From Avidesulfovibrio sp964369685 (lineage in GTDB: Bacteria > Desulfobacterota > Desulfovibrionia > Desulfovibrionales > Desulfovibrionaceae): a stretch of DNA of 64,000 nucleotides. The DNA lies in contig CAYJFB010000005.1 in the NCBI GenBank assembly GCA_964369685.1, positions 48,041 to 112,040 of the forward strand, read 5' to 3'. This document shows, in pieces, positions 45,851 through 54,196 of the stretch; position 1 is the stretch's first letter; every line of letters begins with the position of its first letter. Below the pieces are notes generated by a model. It searched no databases and had not been told where the DNA came from. It saw only the letters and a list, made by a program, of their open reading frames with translations. The translations under genes were made by a program, and so were the position numbers.

Positions 45851-47017
45851 ATGAAAAGATTTACTATTCCGAGAGACGTTTATTTTGGCGAAAATGCCCT
45901 TGATTATTTGAAAAATCTTACCGGAAAAAAGGCCATTCTTGTTATCGGTTCTGAAAGAATGATAAAAGACGGCACCACGGCTCTTGTACAAGCGAATCTT
46001 AAAGAAGCCGGTATTGAAAGTACTATTTTCTGCGGTATCGAAGCGGATCCGAGTGTTGCCACGGTTATGCGTGGTGTTGCGGCCATGAATGAATATCAAC
46101 CTGATATTATTATTGGTATTGGTGGCGGTTCTCCCATTGATGCGGCGAAAGCCATGTGGATTTTCTATGAAAATCCAGAATTTACGTTTGAAGAAGCCGC
46201 AAAGCCTTTCAATTTGCCTGCACTGCGTAAAAAAGCCTATTTTGTGGCTGTTGCAACAACAAGTGGAACAGGTACAGAAGTGACGGCGTTTTCTATCATT
46301 ACGGATGAAAAAACAGGAACAAAATATCCTATAGCCGACTATAACATCACCCCCGATGTGGCGATCGTAGACACAAATTTGGTAAAAAGTCTTTCTCCCT
46401 TGCTTGTGGCAAACACAGGCATGGATGCCATCACCCATTCATTTGAAGCCTATGTTTCCATCATGGCCAATCCCATCACAGATTCTTTAGCTCTTAAATC
46501 TATTGAAATGATAGTGGATAACGTCGTTGCTTCCTATAACGGCAATGACGATGCAAGAAAAGAAATGCATATTGCTCAATGCATGGCAGGCATGTCATTT
46601 TCTAATGCCATTTTGGGTATTGTGCATTCAATGGCACATAAAACGGGACGTATTTTTGATATTCCTCACGGTTGTGCCAATGCGATTTATTTGCCGTTTG
46701 CCGTGAAATATAACGCAAAGGTTGCCGGTGAGCGTTACGCACAAATAGCCAAATATCTTGGCCTTGCCGGTTCGACAACAGACGAACTTGTCGATGCGCT
46801 TATTGCAAAGCTCGTAGAACTGAAAGCACAAATGAATATGCCAAAAACAATGCAAGAATTTGGTGTTGACGAAGCTTCTTTCTTAAAACAATTGGACGAT
46901 ATTGCTGCCGCTGCCGTTGGCGATCCGTGCACAGGCACAAATCCGAGACCTATTGACGCCGCAACAATGGCAAAATTGTTCAAATGCGCCTATTATGGTG
47001 AAAAAGTCGATTTTTAA
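45851..47017 (+). CDS. Iron-containing alcohol dehydrogenase
   Basis: Group III NAD(P)-dependent dehydrogenase acting on alcohols or aldehydes. The nucleotide site is GIGGGSPIDAAK and GTGTEVTAF. Metal ligands are the Asp in the PDVAIVDTNLV region, His in GMDAITHSFEAY, and His residues in HSMAHKTGRIFDIPHGCAN. The 388-residue length is normal. AAAGGA lies six bases before the ATG at 45851; two alternative starts (45845 TTG, 45848 ATG) are too near the ribosome site. The neighbouring redox-sensor-like HxlR gene suggests a role in aldehyde handling. Substrate cannot be specified. Confidence 0.93.
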   Translation: MKRFTIPRDVYFGENALDYLKNLTGKKAILVIGSERMIKDGTTALVQANLKEAGIESTIFCGIEADPSVATVMRGVAAMNEYQPDIIIGIGGGSPIDAAKAMWIFYENPEFTFEEAAKPFNLPALRKKAYFVAVATTSGTGTEVTAFSIITDEKTGTKYPIADYNITPDVAIVDTNLVKSLSPLLVANTGMDAITHSFEAYVSIMANPITDSLALKSIEMIVDNVVASYNGNDDARKEMHIAQCMAGMSFSNAILGIVHSMAHKTGRIFDIPHGCANAIYLPFAVKYNAKVAGERYAQIAKYLGLAGSTTDELVDALIAKLVELKAQMNMPKTMQEFGVDEASFLKQLDDIAAAAVGDPCTGTNPRPIDAATMAKLFKCAYYGEKVDF

Positions 47018-47104
47018 GAAAACATAAAATCAGAGCATAGGATCTTGTTCTGGGATGAAGATTCCAAAAGGAGCCTATAAACATAAAATTTGTATTGTAT
47101 GTTG

Positions 47105-47140
47105 AGGCGTTATATCGAGAGGTATAGCGCCTTTACATTT
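47105..47140 (+). terminator. Terminator after the alcohol dehydrogenase gene
   Basis: 10-bp stem AGGCGTTATA/TATAGCGCCT with one wobble pair and a short loop, followed by a T-rich stretch. Confidence 0.65.
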
Positions 47141-47209
47141 TCAAAATAAATGATTTTATTAAAATATTCTTAAAAGAAATAGCGTTGGCAATTTCTCCAA
47201 ACAAGTTGT

Positions 47210-48736
47210 TTAGTTGATGTTTTCAAAGAGACGTTTTTCACTGTGAAAAAGCTTTTCTTTAAGGATTTGAAGCTCTTCACCCCGACTTTGTTTGACTAAA
47301 TGCCATAGACTTGTATTATCCAGCAAAGGCACAGTCCGTTGAATTTCCGGTAACATACAAAATATCTCTGCCCAACTGCGCTCGTGTGGTTCCAAAGCAC
47401 ACGCTAAGTAACCAAAATCTGCAGCACTTCGACAACAACCGTCTATATATTTTTCTCCTACAAGTACTTGCTTATTCTCAAAAAGCAATGCCATAGCCCA
47501 TAACAAACTGATGCCTCCAGCAGTGTCGACATGCGAGGGATCTGCCATCATACATAAACGATGATAGTCTGTCAGATATTTTTGACTTTTAGCTCGTTGT
47601 CCAAGATATAAAGCGGCTCCACCACAAGCAGCACACATGACTTTTACATCTTCTAAGGGTAAATCTTGTGCGACAAGAAGATCATCGGCAAGAGCAAAGA
47701 GTATTGCAAAAAGGTTGTCATCCATCTGTTTATTTTTCAAAGCAGAAAAAAGTTTCAAAGCGATGATCAAGGCTTGATTATCGATCTTTTGTTCGATATA
47801 AGAATCAAAATGTTCAATGACAAGTAATTCTTGTAAGTGCATGATTCCTAAAGTAAAAAAAATGTCACTTGTGTTCTTATTGGTAAAAATCATTTCACCA
47901 TTTAATAAAATGTTGCTGAGCTGTTTTGCACGATGTATGGCGGTATGTTCAGATCGTGTACGCAACCATGCGGCATAACCAATGGATTCACACAATGTTT
48001 TATTTTTTTGACAAAGCTGTATTATTGATATAAATTCATCTATATTATTATAAGTCAAGATTTCTCGATTGGGTTCAAAAAGTACATTCTGATCCTCTTC
48101 AATATGAGGAGTGACAACACATGCACCACAACTGGCTCCCTCAAGTAGTCGAAAATTGGTCTCAAACGCAATAGATTCATTCGGAATAATACAAGTATCA
48201 GTATACAAAGCCATCATGTCTTGAAAAGAAAGCTTCTCTCGAACCGTCGTACCGAAATGCTTTTTAAGCACGTTGGACATACGTGCTCGCAATGGACGCG
48301 CACCTGTTAAGCGGCCTACAAAATTGATAGAGTGTTTACGTTCACTATGAGCTTTCCAAGGGTAGGTATACCCTACTTCAGGTAATCTGTATGTATTTTG
48401 ATGTTTCCATGAATGAGAAAGCCGATCAATATACGCTTTGTGTGGTGTAAGAAAAAAATCAAACATTTTACTATAAGTCATTTGCCAGAAAAAATTAATA
48501 TGAGTATCAATAGACCAAAAGGCCGTCTTACAAGATAGTAAATGTATATCATTAAATAAAACTCGGGTTCCTATATGTTCTTTTTGTATAAAAAAATCGG
48601 GCATAATATTACATTCTTCCAATATTTTTCGTGCAGAATAAATTCCTTTTTTTAAAAGCGTTTTTGAAATAACTTGATGACCTAAATCTTGTAATTCAGA
48701 ATCGAGTGTGTTGTTTACAGAGATGATGACAGCCAT
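47210..48736 (-). CDS. CgeB-like glycosyltransferase with C-terminal helical repeat region
   Basis: The first ~270 residues resemble CgeB/DUF3880-type glycosyltransferases: the block SIDTHINFFWQMTYSKMFDFFLTPHKAYIDRL, then INFVGRLTGARP and the donor-site stretch FETNFRLLEGASCGACVVTPHIEEDQNVLFEP. The remaining ~240 residues are helical, possibly TPR-like, ending in EELQILKEKLFHSEKRLF. Similar proteins modify flagellin or surface glycans in Desulfovibrio. AGGAG-like GGAGAAA precedes the ATG. The gene is noticeably more AT-rich than its neighbours and has no glycan genes beside it, which hints at a separate origin. Confidence 0.72.
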   Translation of the reverse strand: MAVIISVNNTLDSELQDLGHQVISKTLLKKGIYSARKILEECNIMPDFFIQKEHIGTRVLFNDIHLLSCKTAFWSIDTHINFFWQMTYSKMFDFFLTPHKAYIDRLSHSWKHQNTYRLPEVGYTYPWKAHSERKHSINFVGRLTGARPLRARMSNVLKKHFGTTVREKLSFQDMMALYTDTCIIPNESIAFETNFRLLEGASCGACVVTPHIEEDQNVLFEPNREILTYNNIDEFISIIQLCQKNKTLCESIGYAAWLRTRSEHTAIHRAKQLSNILLNGEMIFTNKNTSDIFFTLGIMHLQELLVIEHFDSYIEQKIDNQALIIALKLFSALKNKQMDDNLFAILFALADDLLVAQDLPLEDVKVMCAACGGAALYLGQRAKSQKYLTDYHRLCMMADPSHVDTAGGISLLWAMALLFENKQVLVGEKYIDGCCRSAADFGYLACALEPHERSWAEIFCMLPEIQRTVPLLDNTSLWHLVKQSRGEELQILKEKLFHSEKRLFENIN

Positions 48737-48840
48737 ATTCTATTTCTCCATACTACAAAACATCATTTTAAACATTTTATAAGAACATAAACAACGCTGC
48801 TTTTTTAATTTGAAAACAAGGGGTATGTCTCTTTTATATC

Positions 48841-49707
48841 TTAACACAGTAATCCTTTCTCTCTTCGTTGTGCTTTGAGTTTTTCTAATATAGCGACACT
48901 CACACGTAAGCCACCTTTACCGACACCAAGCCGTATACGCGATTTACTTTTTCCGTGGTAATCTGAACCGCCTGTAAGCAACAGTTGATGGCGTGCAGCT
49001 ATATCAACACAATAACGCTCGTCTACGGCACTGTGCTCTGAGTGATACGCTTCTATGGCATCTAAACCGTACGGACGCAAACGCGCAACCAACTCTGCCT
49101 GCCACCCCTTGGGACAACGCAACAGCATCGGATGCGCAAACGCAACCGTTGCCCCCATATTGTGCAACATCTGTACAGCGTCTTCCGGTCGGAGGTCTAC
49201 TTTGGGAACAAATGCAGGTTTGTCTTTACCAATATATAGCCTAAAAGCGTCGTCCATGTGTTCGATATATCCTTGCCGAACCATCGCCTTGGCAATATGA
49301 GGACGGCCTATGGATTCTCCACCACTTTCTGCAAAAACAGTTTCAAGAGAAAGAGGTCTACCTATTGTAGCCAATTTCTCTAAAATCTGGTTATTGCGAA
49401 TATTTCTGATATCGCGCAACCTTGCAAGAAAAGTTTCTAATTCATTACATTTCTTCGGAACCCATAGACCAAGAAAATGTACCTCGCCATACGGACTCGA
49501 TGCACTGATTTCACAGCCTCGAATGATTTCTATGTTATAATGATGACCGGCTTCCTCGGCTTCTTCAAGCCCTGCAATCGTATCGTGATCGGTTAAAGCA
49601 AGAGCCATGAGGTTTGCTTCCGCAGCTTTACGTACCAGCTCTGTCGGTGAATCAGAACCGTCAGAAACTGTGCTGTGTGTATGTAAATCAATAAGCTTTG
49701 GACGCAT
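48841..49707 (-). CDS. PHP-domain phosphoesterase (YciV/RNase AM-like)
   Basis: Metal-dependent phosphoesterase of the PHP family, closest in pattern to YciV/TrpH, which in E. coli trims RNA 5' ends and hydrolyses nucleoside 3',5'-bisphosphates. Metal ligands are seen in DLHTHSTVSDGSDSP, LTDHDT, IRGCEIS, AFAHP and GGSDYHG. The 288-residue length fits. The ATG at 49707 has GAGGAG ahead; a longer frame to 49734 is less likely. Composite hairpin copy C lies in its 5' region. Confidence 0.88.
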   Translation of the reverse strand: MRPKLIDLHTHSTVSDGSDSPTELVRKAAEANLMALALTDHDTIAGLEEAEEAGHHYNIEIIRGCEISASSPYGEVHFLGLWVPKKCNELETFLARLRDIRNIRNNQILEKLATIGRPLSLETVFAESGGESIGRPHIAKAMVRQGYIEHMDDAFRLYIGKDKPAFVPKVDLRPEDAVQMLHNMGATVAFAHPMLLRCPKGWQAELVARLRPYGLDAIEAYHSEHSAVDERYCVDIAARHQLLLTGGSDYHGKSKSRIRLGVGKGGLRVSVAILEKLKAQRREKGLLC

Positions 49708-49754
49708 ACGTACTCCTCTTTTCAAAAAAATCAAACTTGAACATTCTTTTTTCC

Positions 49755-49861
49755 GGGGAAAATCATTTCCCCCAGCCTCTCTTGTTTCCGCGGTGTGGTT
49801 TGGGGTGTTTTCTCATCGCTTTGCGCTGAGTCAACATCTCAAATTGTACCGCGGAAACAAG
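49755..49861 (+). repeat. Composite hairpin repeat, copy C (upstream of the PHP gene)
   Basis: Short hairpin GGGGAAA-ATCA-TTTCCCC (49755-49772), spacer, then a long hairpin: 14 perfect pairs (49781-49794 with 49848-49861) opening in CCGCGG, 15 more pairs of which six are G-T wobbles, and the tip CTCATCGCTTTGCGCTGAG. All wobbles are G-T when read on the plus strand and would be A-C mismatches on the minus strand, so the plus transcript is the one that folds. Confidence 0.75.
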
Positions 49862-50148
49862 CTGTTCTGAGAGTTTTTTCATCCAAAAAGAAAACGACAA
49901 CCATTGAATATTCTTAGATCGTATCGATACTATTTAAAGAAAAATTAAAGAAAAAGTCTTCTACTCGTGTATCTCAGTTCAAGTATTTTTGACAAACGTT
50001 GAAGCCTCTATTAAACAAATTGTTCTTGCTTTTTCAGTCTGACAACATAAAAATAAACAACACAAGAAAACTCTGTGTGTCATCGTACGAAAAATAAGTT
50101 TTCATTCAATCCATATAAAAGTCAATATCACCAAGGAGTATACACGAT
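49862..50148. other. AT-rich region before the Trm112-like gene
   Basis: No gene seen; presumably carries the promoters of the divergent PHP and Trm112-like genes. No convincing -35/-10 pair was picked by eye. Confidence 0.4.
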
Positions 50149-50343
50149 ATGGCACTCAATAAAGCACTACTTGACCTGTTGGTGTGTCCTACCTGCCGTA
50201 CGGCTGTAGAACCTATTCATCATGAACAAGGCCTATTTTGTCACTTCTGCAATAAAGTCTATCCTGTACAAGATGACATACCCGTTATGATGGAAGAACA
50301 CGCCATAGCAAAAGAAATATGGGATCAAAAACATTCTCAATAA
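50149..50343 (+). CDS. Trm112/YcaR family zinc-binding protein
   Basis: 64-residue protein of the UPF0434/Trm112 family. Four cysteines form a zinc site: CPTC near the start and CHFC in the middle, followed by the conserved VYPVQDDIPVMM. AAGGAG precedes the ATG. Eukaryotic and archaeal Trm112 activates methyltransferases; the bacterial role is not settled. It converges on dnaB and stands alone. Confidence 0.9.
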   Translation: MALNKALLDLLVCPTCRTAVEPIHHEQGLFCHFCNKVYPVQDDIPVMMEEHAIAKEIWDQKHSQ

Positions 50344-50389
50344 TCATTTAGAATATAACACATATATAGCAGATTCCGGTTTTCAATCA

Positions 50390-50405
50390 ATCGTCATATG
50401 ACGAT
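50390..50405. promoter_or_regulatory. Perfect 16-base palindrome between convergent genes
   Basis: ATCGTCATATGACGAT is a fully symmetric sequence six bases from the dnaB stop. It could be a protein site or a minimal hairpin; no T-run is present, so a terminator role is doubtful. Confidence 0.35.
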
Positions 50406-50410
50406 ATGCT

Positions 50411-51841
50411 TTAAACATTTTCAGAAGGTGTTGCCATTAACCCCGGCTCTAAATCTTCAAACGCTGTATGCGAATGCAAAAAGGCAAGCTCCGCCGTACC
50501 GACAGGTCCGTTACGTTGCTTGCCGATAATGATTTCTGCAACACCGCGACGTGGATTGTCCGGCGCTTTGTTGTAAACTTCATCACGATAAATAAACATA
50601 ATTACATCCGCATCTTGCTCAATAGCACCGGATTCACGCAAATCAGAAAGCAACGGACGTTTGTCTGTGCGTTCTTCCAATTTTCGGTTTAACTGAGAAA
50701 GCGCAATGACAGGAATATGCATCTCTTTTGCCAACGCTTTCAATGAACGAGAAATTTCAGAAATTTCTTGCTCGCGTGAATCCGTTTTTCGTGCTGAACG
50801 CATCAATTGCAAATAATCCACCATCACCAATCCCACACCGGACTCAGCCTTTAAACGTCGTGTTCTTGCTCGCAACTCCAAAGGTGTGATAGCCGGGGTG
50901 TCGTCGATAAAAATAGGTGCTTGACTCAAAACATCCGCCGCTGTCTGTAAACGTTCCCACTCGCCGTCATCCAAATAACCACGTCGTAAATGCGATAAGT
51001 CAACCTTTCCCCACGCACACAACATACGCATCATCAGTTGCTCCATAGACATTTCCAAAGAGAAAATCGCAACAGGAACATTATCTTGCACAGCGGCACG
51101 CATCGCCATGTTTAACGAAAAAGCCGTTTTGCCCATTGAAGGACGTGCTGCCACAATAATCAAATCTGAAGGTTGTAATCCCGCTGTCATACTATCTAAA
51201 CGATTGTATCCTGTCGTGACACCCGTCACCACATCCTTCTGTTCCATCCGTTGAATCAAGACATCAAAAACATTCGCTATTAATTCTTTGGAGCTGCGAA
51301 ATTTTTTCGACGACGAACGTTCAGAAATTGCAAAAACAGCCTGTTCAGATTCGTCAAGTAACGACTCAACACTATTTGAACTTTCAAAACAATTACCAAT
51401 AATAACCGAACAGGCGTCAATTAAACTGCGTAACTGTGATTTATCACGCACAATTGATGCATAATATTCAGGATTCGCTGCACTAATCACACTTTGCACC
51501 AACTGTGCAAGATAAGCCGTGCCGCCAATAGCCTCAAGTTTGTTGATACTCTTCAAATATTCAGAAACAGAAACAAGATCAATCGGTGCATTACGTCGGT
51601 ATAACTCAACAAAAGCAGAAAAAAGAATCCCATGCGCCGGTAAATAAAAATCATCTGCCGTAACAGAATCAACCAATGTATGCAGAACATTGTTACGCAA
51701 TAACACGCCGGCCAACACAGCTTGCTCAGATTCCACACTGTGTGGGGGGACACGTCGAATCAATTCTTCAGGATTATTAAAAGCAGAATCTCGAGCAGTA
51801 TTGCCGCGAGCTGTAAACTTTTTTGGAAAAGTTGTAGACAT
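50411..51841 (-). CDS. dnaB: Replicative DNA helicase DnaB
   Basis: Hexameric replication-fork helicase. The N-terminal domain (RRVPPHSVESEQAVLAGVLL) and RecA-like motor are complete: Walker A ARPSMGKTAFS, Walker B VMVDYLQLM, LSQLNRKLEERTDKRPLLSD, and the arginine-finger region near IMFIYRDEVY. No intein interrupts the motor. The ATG at 51841 has GGGAG nine bases ahead; a TTG at 51856 overlaps that site. It follows rplI at a distance of 298 bases that contains composite hairpin copy D. Confidence 0.97.
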   Translation of the reverse strand: MSTTFPKKFTARGNTARDSAFNNPEELIRRVPPHSVESEQAVLAGVLLRNNVLHTLVDSVTADDFYLPAHGILFSAFVELYRRNAPIDLVSVSEYLKSINKLEAIGGTAYLAQLVQSVISAANPEYYASIVRDKSQLRSLIDACSVIIGNCFESSNSVESLLDESEQAVFAISERSSSKKFRSSKELIANVFDVLIQRMEQKDVVTGVTTGYNRLDSMTAGLQPSDLIIVAARPSMGKTAFSLNMAMRAAVQDNVPVAIFSLEMSMEQLMMRMLCAWGKVDLSHLRRGYLDDGEWERLQTAADVLSQAPIFIDDTPAITPLELRARTRRLKAESGVGLVMVDYLQLMRSARKTDSREQEISEISRSLKALAKEMHIPVIALSQLNRKLEERTDKRPLLSDLRESGAIEQDADVIMFIYRDEVYNKAPDNPRRGVAEIIIGKQRNGPVGTAELAFLHSHTAFEDLEPGLMATPSENV

Positions 51842-52018
51842 AAAAGAAACTCCCAAAGTGATTTCAACGTTATTTCACAAATCTTATCTTGCCACAAAAA
51901 AACACTTTCGGCGACTCAAACATATACATATAAAACTATATTTATAGTAGTATTTAATTCTTTTTCTACGTTATATTCATAAGCTTCTTTATAAAAACTC
52001 CTCAAGTCGATTGATACC

Positions 52019-52127
52019 GCTACGCAAACAATAAAAGGGTGGATGATAAGCAGTGCGAAGCAATGCCATCATCCACCCTTTTATTGTTTGCGTAGCGCGA
52101 CAAGGGGGCAGGGGGGACTATCCCCCC
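52019..52127 (-). repeat. Composite hairpin repeat, copy D (between rplI and dnaB)
   Basis: Read on the minus strand directly after the rplI stop: T-run, G-hairpin GGGGGGA-TAG-TCCCCCC, spacer with CCCCCTTG, then a long hairpin with a perfect 29-bp stem (52019-52047 with 52068-52096) and tip GCATTGCTTCGCACTGC. Stem sequence differs from the other copies, but the tip matches copies B and C. Confidence 0.8.
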
Positions 52128-52138
52128 CCAGAAAAAAA

Positions 52139-52687
52139 CTATTCAGCCGCGTTTTCGTCGGAAGGTGCGCTTTCTGCTTCGGTAGCCGCAGCAGCTTCGG
52201 CAGCAGCGGCTTCTTGTGCAGCCACTTCACCCATCCGAGCTTCAGATTCAGAAATAACCTTTACTGTCAGCGAAGCAACCACGTCGGCATGCAAACGCAC
52301 ACGCACGGGATGTTCACCAAGCGTACGGATAGCCTGATCAAAAAGAATACGACGACGGTCAATCTCAATACCTTGAGCCGTTAAGTATTCGCCGACAATA
52401 ACACTGGTGACCGAACCATACAGCTTGTCGTTATCACCGACACGCATGGGAATAACCAAGGTCAAACCGTCAAGACGAGCGGCAAGACCATCGGCATCGG
52501 CACGCAAAGCGTCCATACGAGCTTGCAATTTTTTACGCTCAAGCTCAAAAACTTTTTGGTTTCCGGGCGTCGCAACCATAGCCAAACCTTGGGGCAAAAG
52601 AAAATTGCGACCATAGCCGGCTTTAACCGTCACAACATCGCCGAGACGTCCCAAGTTTTCAACATCAGCACGAAGAATAATTTTCAT
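52139..52687 (-). CDS. rplI: 50S ribosomal protein L9
   Basis: Large-subunit protein with the usual two-lobed layout: N-terminal MKIILRADVENLGRLGDVVTVK and GYGRNFLLPQGLA, long central helix, and C-terminal RNA-binding domain. The body ends near residue 150 and is followed by about 30 residues of Ala/Glu (VAAQEAAAAEAAAATEAES), an acidic tail not found in standard L9. GGAGG precedes the ATG. It is nine bases from rpsR. Confidence 0.97.
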   Translation of the reverse strand: MKIILRADVENLGRLGDVVTVKAGYGRNFLLPQGLAMVATPGNQKVFELERKKLQARMDALRADADGLAARLDGLTLVIPMRVGDNDKLYGSVTSVIVGEYLTAQGIEIDRRRILFDQAIRTLGEHPVRVRLHADVVASLTVKVISESEARMGEVAAQEAAAAEAAAATEAESAPSDENAAE

Positions 52688-52696
52688 AGCGGCCTC

Positions 52697-52960
52697 CTAG
52701 AGCGTGCTCTTTTTCTTCACGTCGCTGGAATGCGTCGCCGTGTAGAAAAGCAGCGCCATCTGGCGGGCGCGTTTGATCTCTGTAGAAAGTTGGCGTTGGT
52801 GTTGGGCACAAGTACCCGTGATCCGCCGAGCAATGATTTTGCCACGTTCTGTCACATAATCACGCAAAATGTCAGGACGCTTATAATCCAAAGGCAAATC
52901 TTTGTCTGCACAAAAACGACAAAATTTGCGCCGCGGAGGAAATTTCTTTTTAAATACCAT
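52697..52960 (-). CDS. rpsR: 30S ribosomal protein S18
   Basis: Small-subunit protein that pairs with S6. The core DYKRPDILRDYVTERGKIIARRITG is diagnostic; the N-terminal CRFC pair suggests remnants of a zinc-binding form. 87 residues. It begins three bases after the rpsF stop with GGAGG inside the rpsF end. Confidence 0.97.
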   Translation of the reverse strand: MVFKKKFPPRRKFCRFCADKDLPLDYKRPDILRDYVTERGKIIARRITGTCAQHQRQLSTEIKRARQMALLFYTATHSSDVKKKSTL

Positions 52961-52962
52961 GA

Positions 52963-53280
52963 TTACGCAACCTCCTTCACTTCAGGCTTGCTGTCAGCAT
53001 TAAGCTGAATCGTCATGAACTTAAACACGCCGTCGCTGATGCGAATGTTGCGTTCCAGTTCAGCCACAGCGTTGCCAGGAGCACAATACTCAAAGCGAAC
53101 ATAATAGCCGCGCATTTGTTTTTGCACAGGGTAAGCAAGATCGCGCATACCCCAATGATCTACCGTTACCATTTCTCCTTGTTCCCGCTCAATCACACCG
53201 GTAAATGTGCCGATGAGCGCTTCACGAGCGTCTCCGGCCAATTCCGGGGAAAGGAGAACTAAGGTTTCAAACTTACGCAT
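52963..53280 (-). CDS. rpsF: 30S ribosomal protein S6
   Basis: Small-subunit protein S6, 105 residues: MRKFETLVLLSPELAGDARE, then DHWGMRDLAYPVQKQMRGYYV. It starts the rpsF-rpsR-rplI operon. AAGGAG lies before the ATG. The C-terminus is short, without the long acidic tail of some species. The 5' leader can fold into a hairpin just upstream of the ribosome site. Confidence 0.97.
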   Translation of the reverse strand: MRKFETLVLLSPELAGDAREALIGTFTGVIEREQGEMVTVDHWGMRDLAYPVQKQMRGYYVRFEYCAPGNAVAELERNIRISDGVFKFMTIQLNADSKPEVKEVA

Positions 53281-53303
53281 AAGAAAACTCCTTATGGTCT
53301 ATG

Positions 53304-53326
53304 GCTTACACCACCATGGTGCAAGC
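53304..53326 (-). promoter_or_regulatory. rpsF leader hairpin, possible ribosomal protein control site
   Basis: On the minus strand GCTTGCACCA-TGG-TGGTGTAAGC folds into a 10-bp stem ending 23 bases before the rpsF start. Many bacteria regulate this operon through an S6:S18-binding leader. The conserved bulge sequence of that motif was not recognised here, so the role is speculative. Confidence 0.4.
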
Positions 53327-53444
53327 AAGGCAGTGTGCAAGTACCTTTTTTATATGTATGTTGTCAAGGTTTTTCTTGTGCTTTTAAAGCGTCTTTTTCT
53401 CTGAGTTCTTTTATTCCCAAAAATAGCATAACCATATAATAATA

Positions 53445-53966
53445 TTATATTTTATAGATACGTCCTTCTCTCCTTGCAGGTGCTTGTGGCGTGGCACCGT
53501 CTCTATAGCCCAAAATTACATGTTCAACACCGACATAGCTTTTATCAATTCCCAATTGTTCCAACAGATTTTGACCAAATGTTGTTTCAAATTCGTCTTT
53601 TGCTCTTGAAATACAAGCGGCTCCAAGCCCCAATGATTCTGCAGCAATAAGCATATTTTGCACACAAGCCATTGCATCAAGTTGATACGTATGGCAAAGA
53701 TTCGGATTGGCAAGAACAATAATGACCGTCGGTGCACCAAAAAAACCGTCTTTGCCTTTTTTCCACAACGCGGTGTTGATTTCTGATACTTTTGCGATGG
53801 TGTCTTTGTCCTGAACAACAACAAAAATCGGCGACTGTTTCCCAAGACCGCTTGGGGCATAACTCCCTGCTTCAAGTATGGCGTTCAATTCTTCGTCTTT
53901 GATTTGTTCCTGCCTAAAAGATCTACATGTTCTTCTGGATTTGATTGTTTCAAGGATTGTATTCAT
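53445..53966 (-). CDS. Nitroreductase family protein
   Basis: FMN-dependent NAD(P)H oxidoreductase of the nitroreductase fold. TIKSRRTCRSFRQEQIKDEEL and ILEAGSYAPSGLGKQSPIFVVV form the FMN-phosphate site; MACVQNMLIAAESLGLGAACIS and HVILGYRDG are the later blocks. 173 residues from the ATG at 53966, which has AGGAG ahead. The open frame extends 111 codons further upstream without family similarity. Natural substrate unknown. Confidence 0.9.
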   Translation of the reverse strand: MNTILETIKSRRTCRSFRQEQIKDEELNAILEAGSYAPSGLGKQSPIFVVVQDKDTIAKVSEINTALWKKGKDGFFGAPTVIIVLANPNLCHTYQLDAMACVQNMLIAAESLGLGAACISRAKDEFETTFGQNLLEQLGIDKSYVGVEHVILGYRDGATPQAPARREGRIYKI

Positions 53967-54196
53967 TGTGGCTCCTATGTTGTCATTTATTGAAAAGCAA
54001 TGTGAAAAAACAAAAAAGTTCAGTTTATTTGTATGAAAAAAGACATTCAGAGTCGATTGACGCGTTGCATTGAAAACGCGAAAAAGCACAGAACATGTCT
54101 TTCCGTGTTTCAGTCTTTTTTGGGGTGCGGCCTTGGTGGGACAAAGGGCTGGGGACGGTATTCCTACGCAGAAATGTGTTCCCCTTACAGAGAGGC

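Noticed and set aside
45800..46438. 212-codon open frame antisense to the alcohol dehydrogenase
   Set aside because: Low-complexity Cys/Phe/Arg/Asn protein with no start support, opposite a well-conserved enzyme.
54120..54190. G-rich stretch between nitroreductase and lipoprotein genes, tested as a fifth composite hairpin
   Set aside because: It has G-runs and a possible GGGGAC/GTTCCCC pairing but neither the long stem nor the shared tip sequence.
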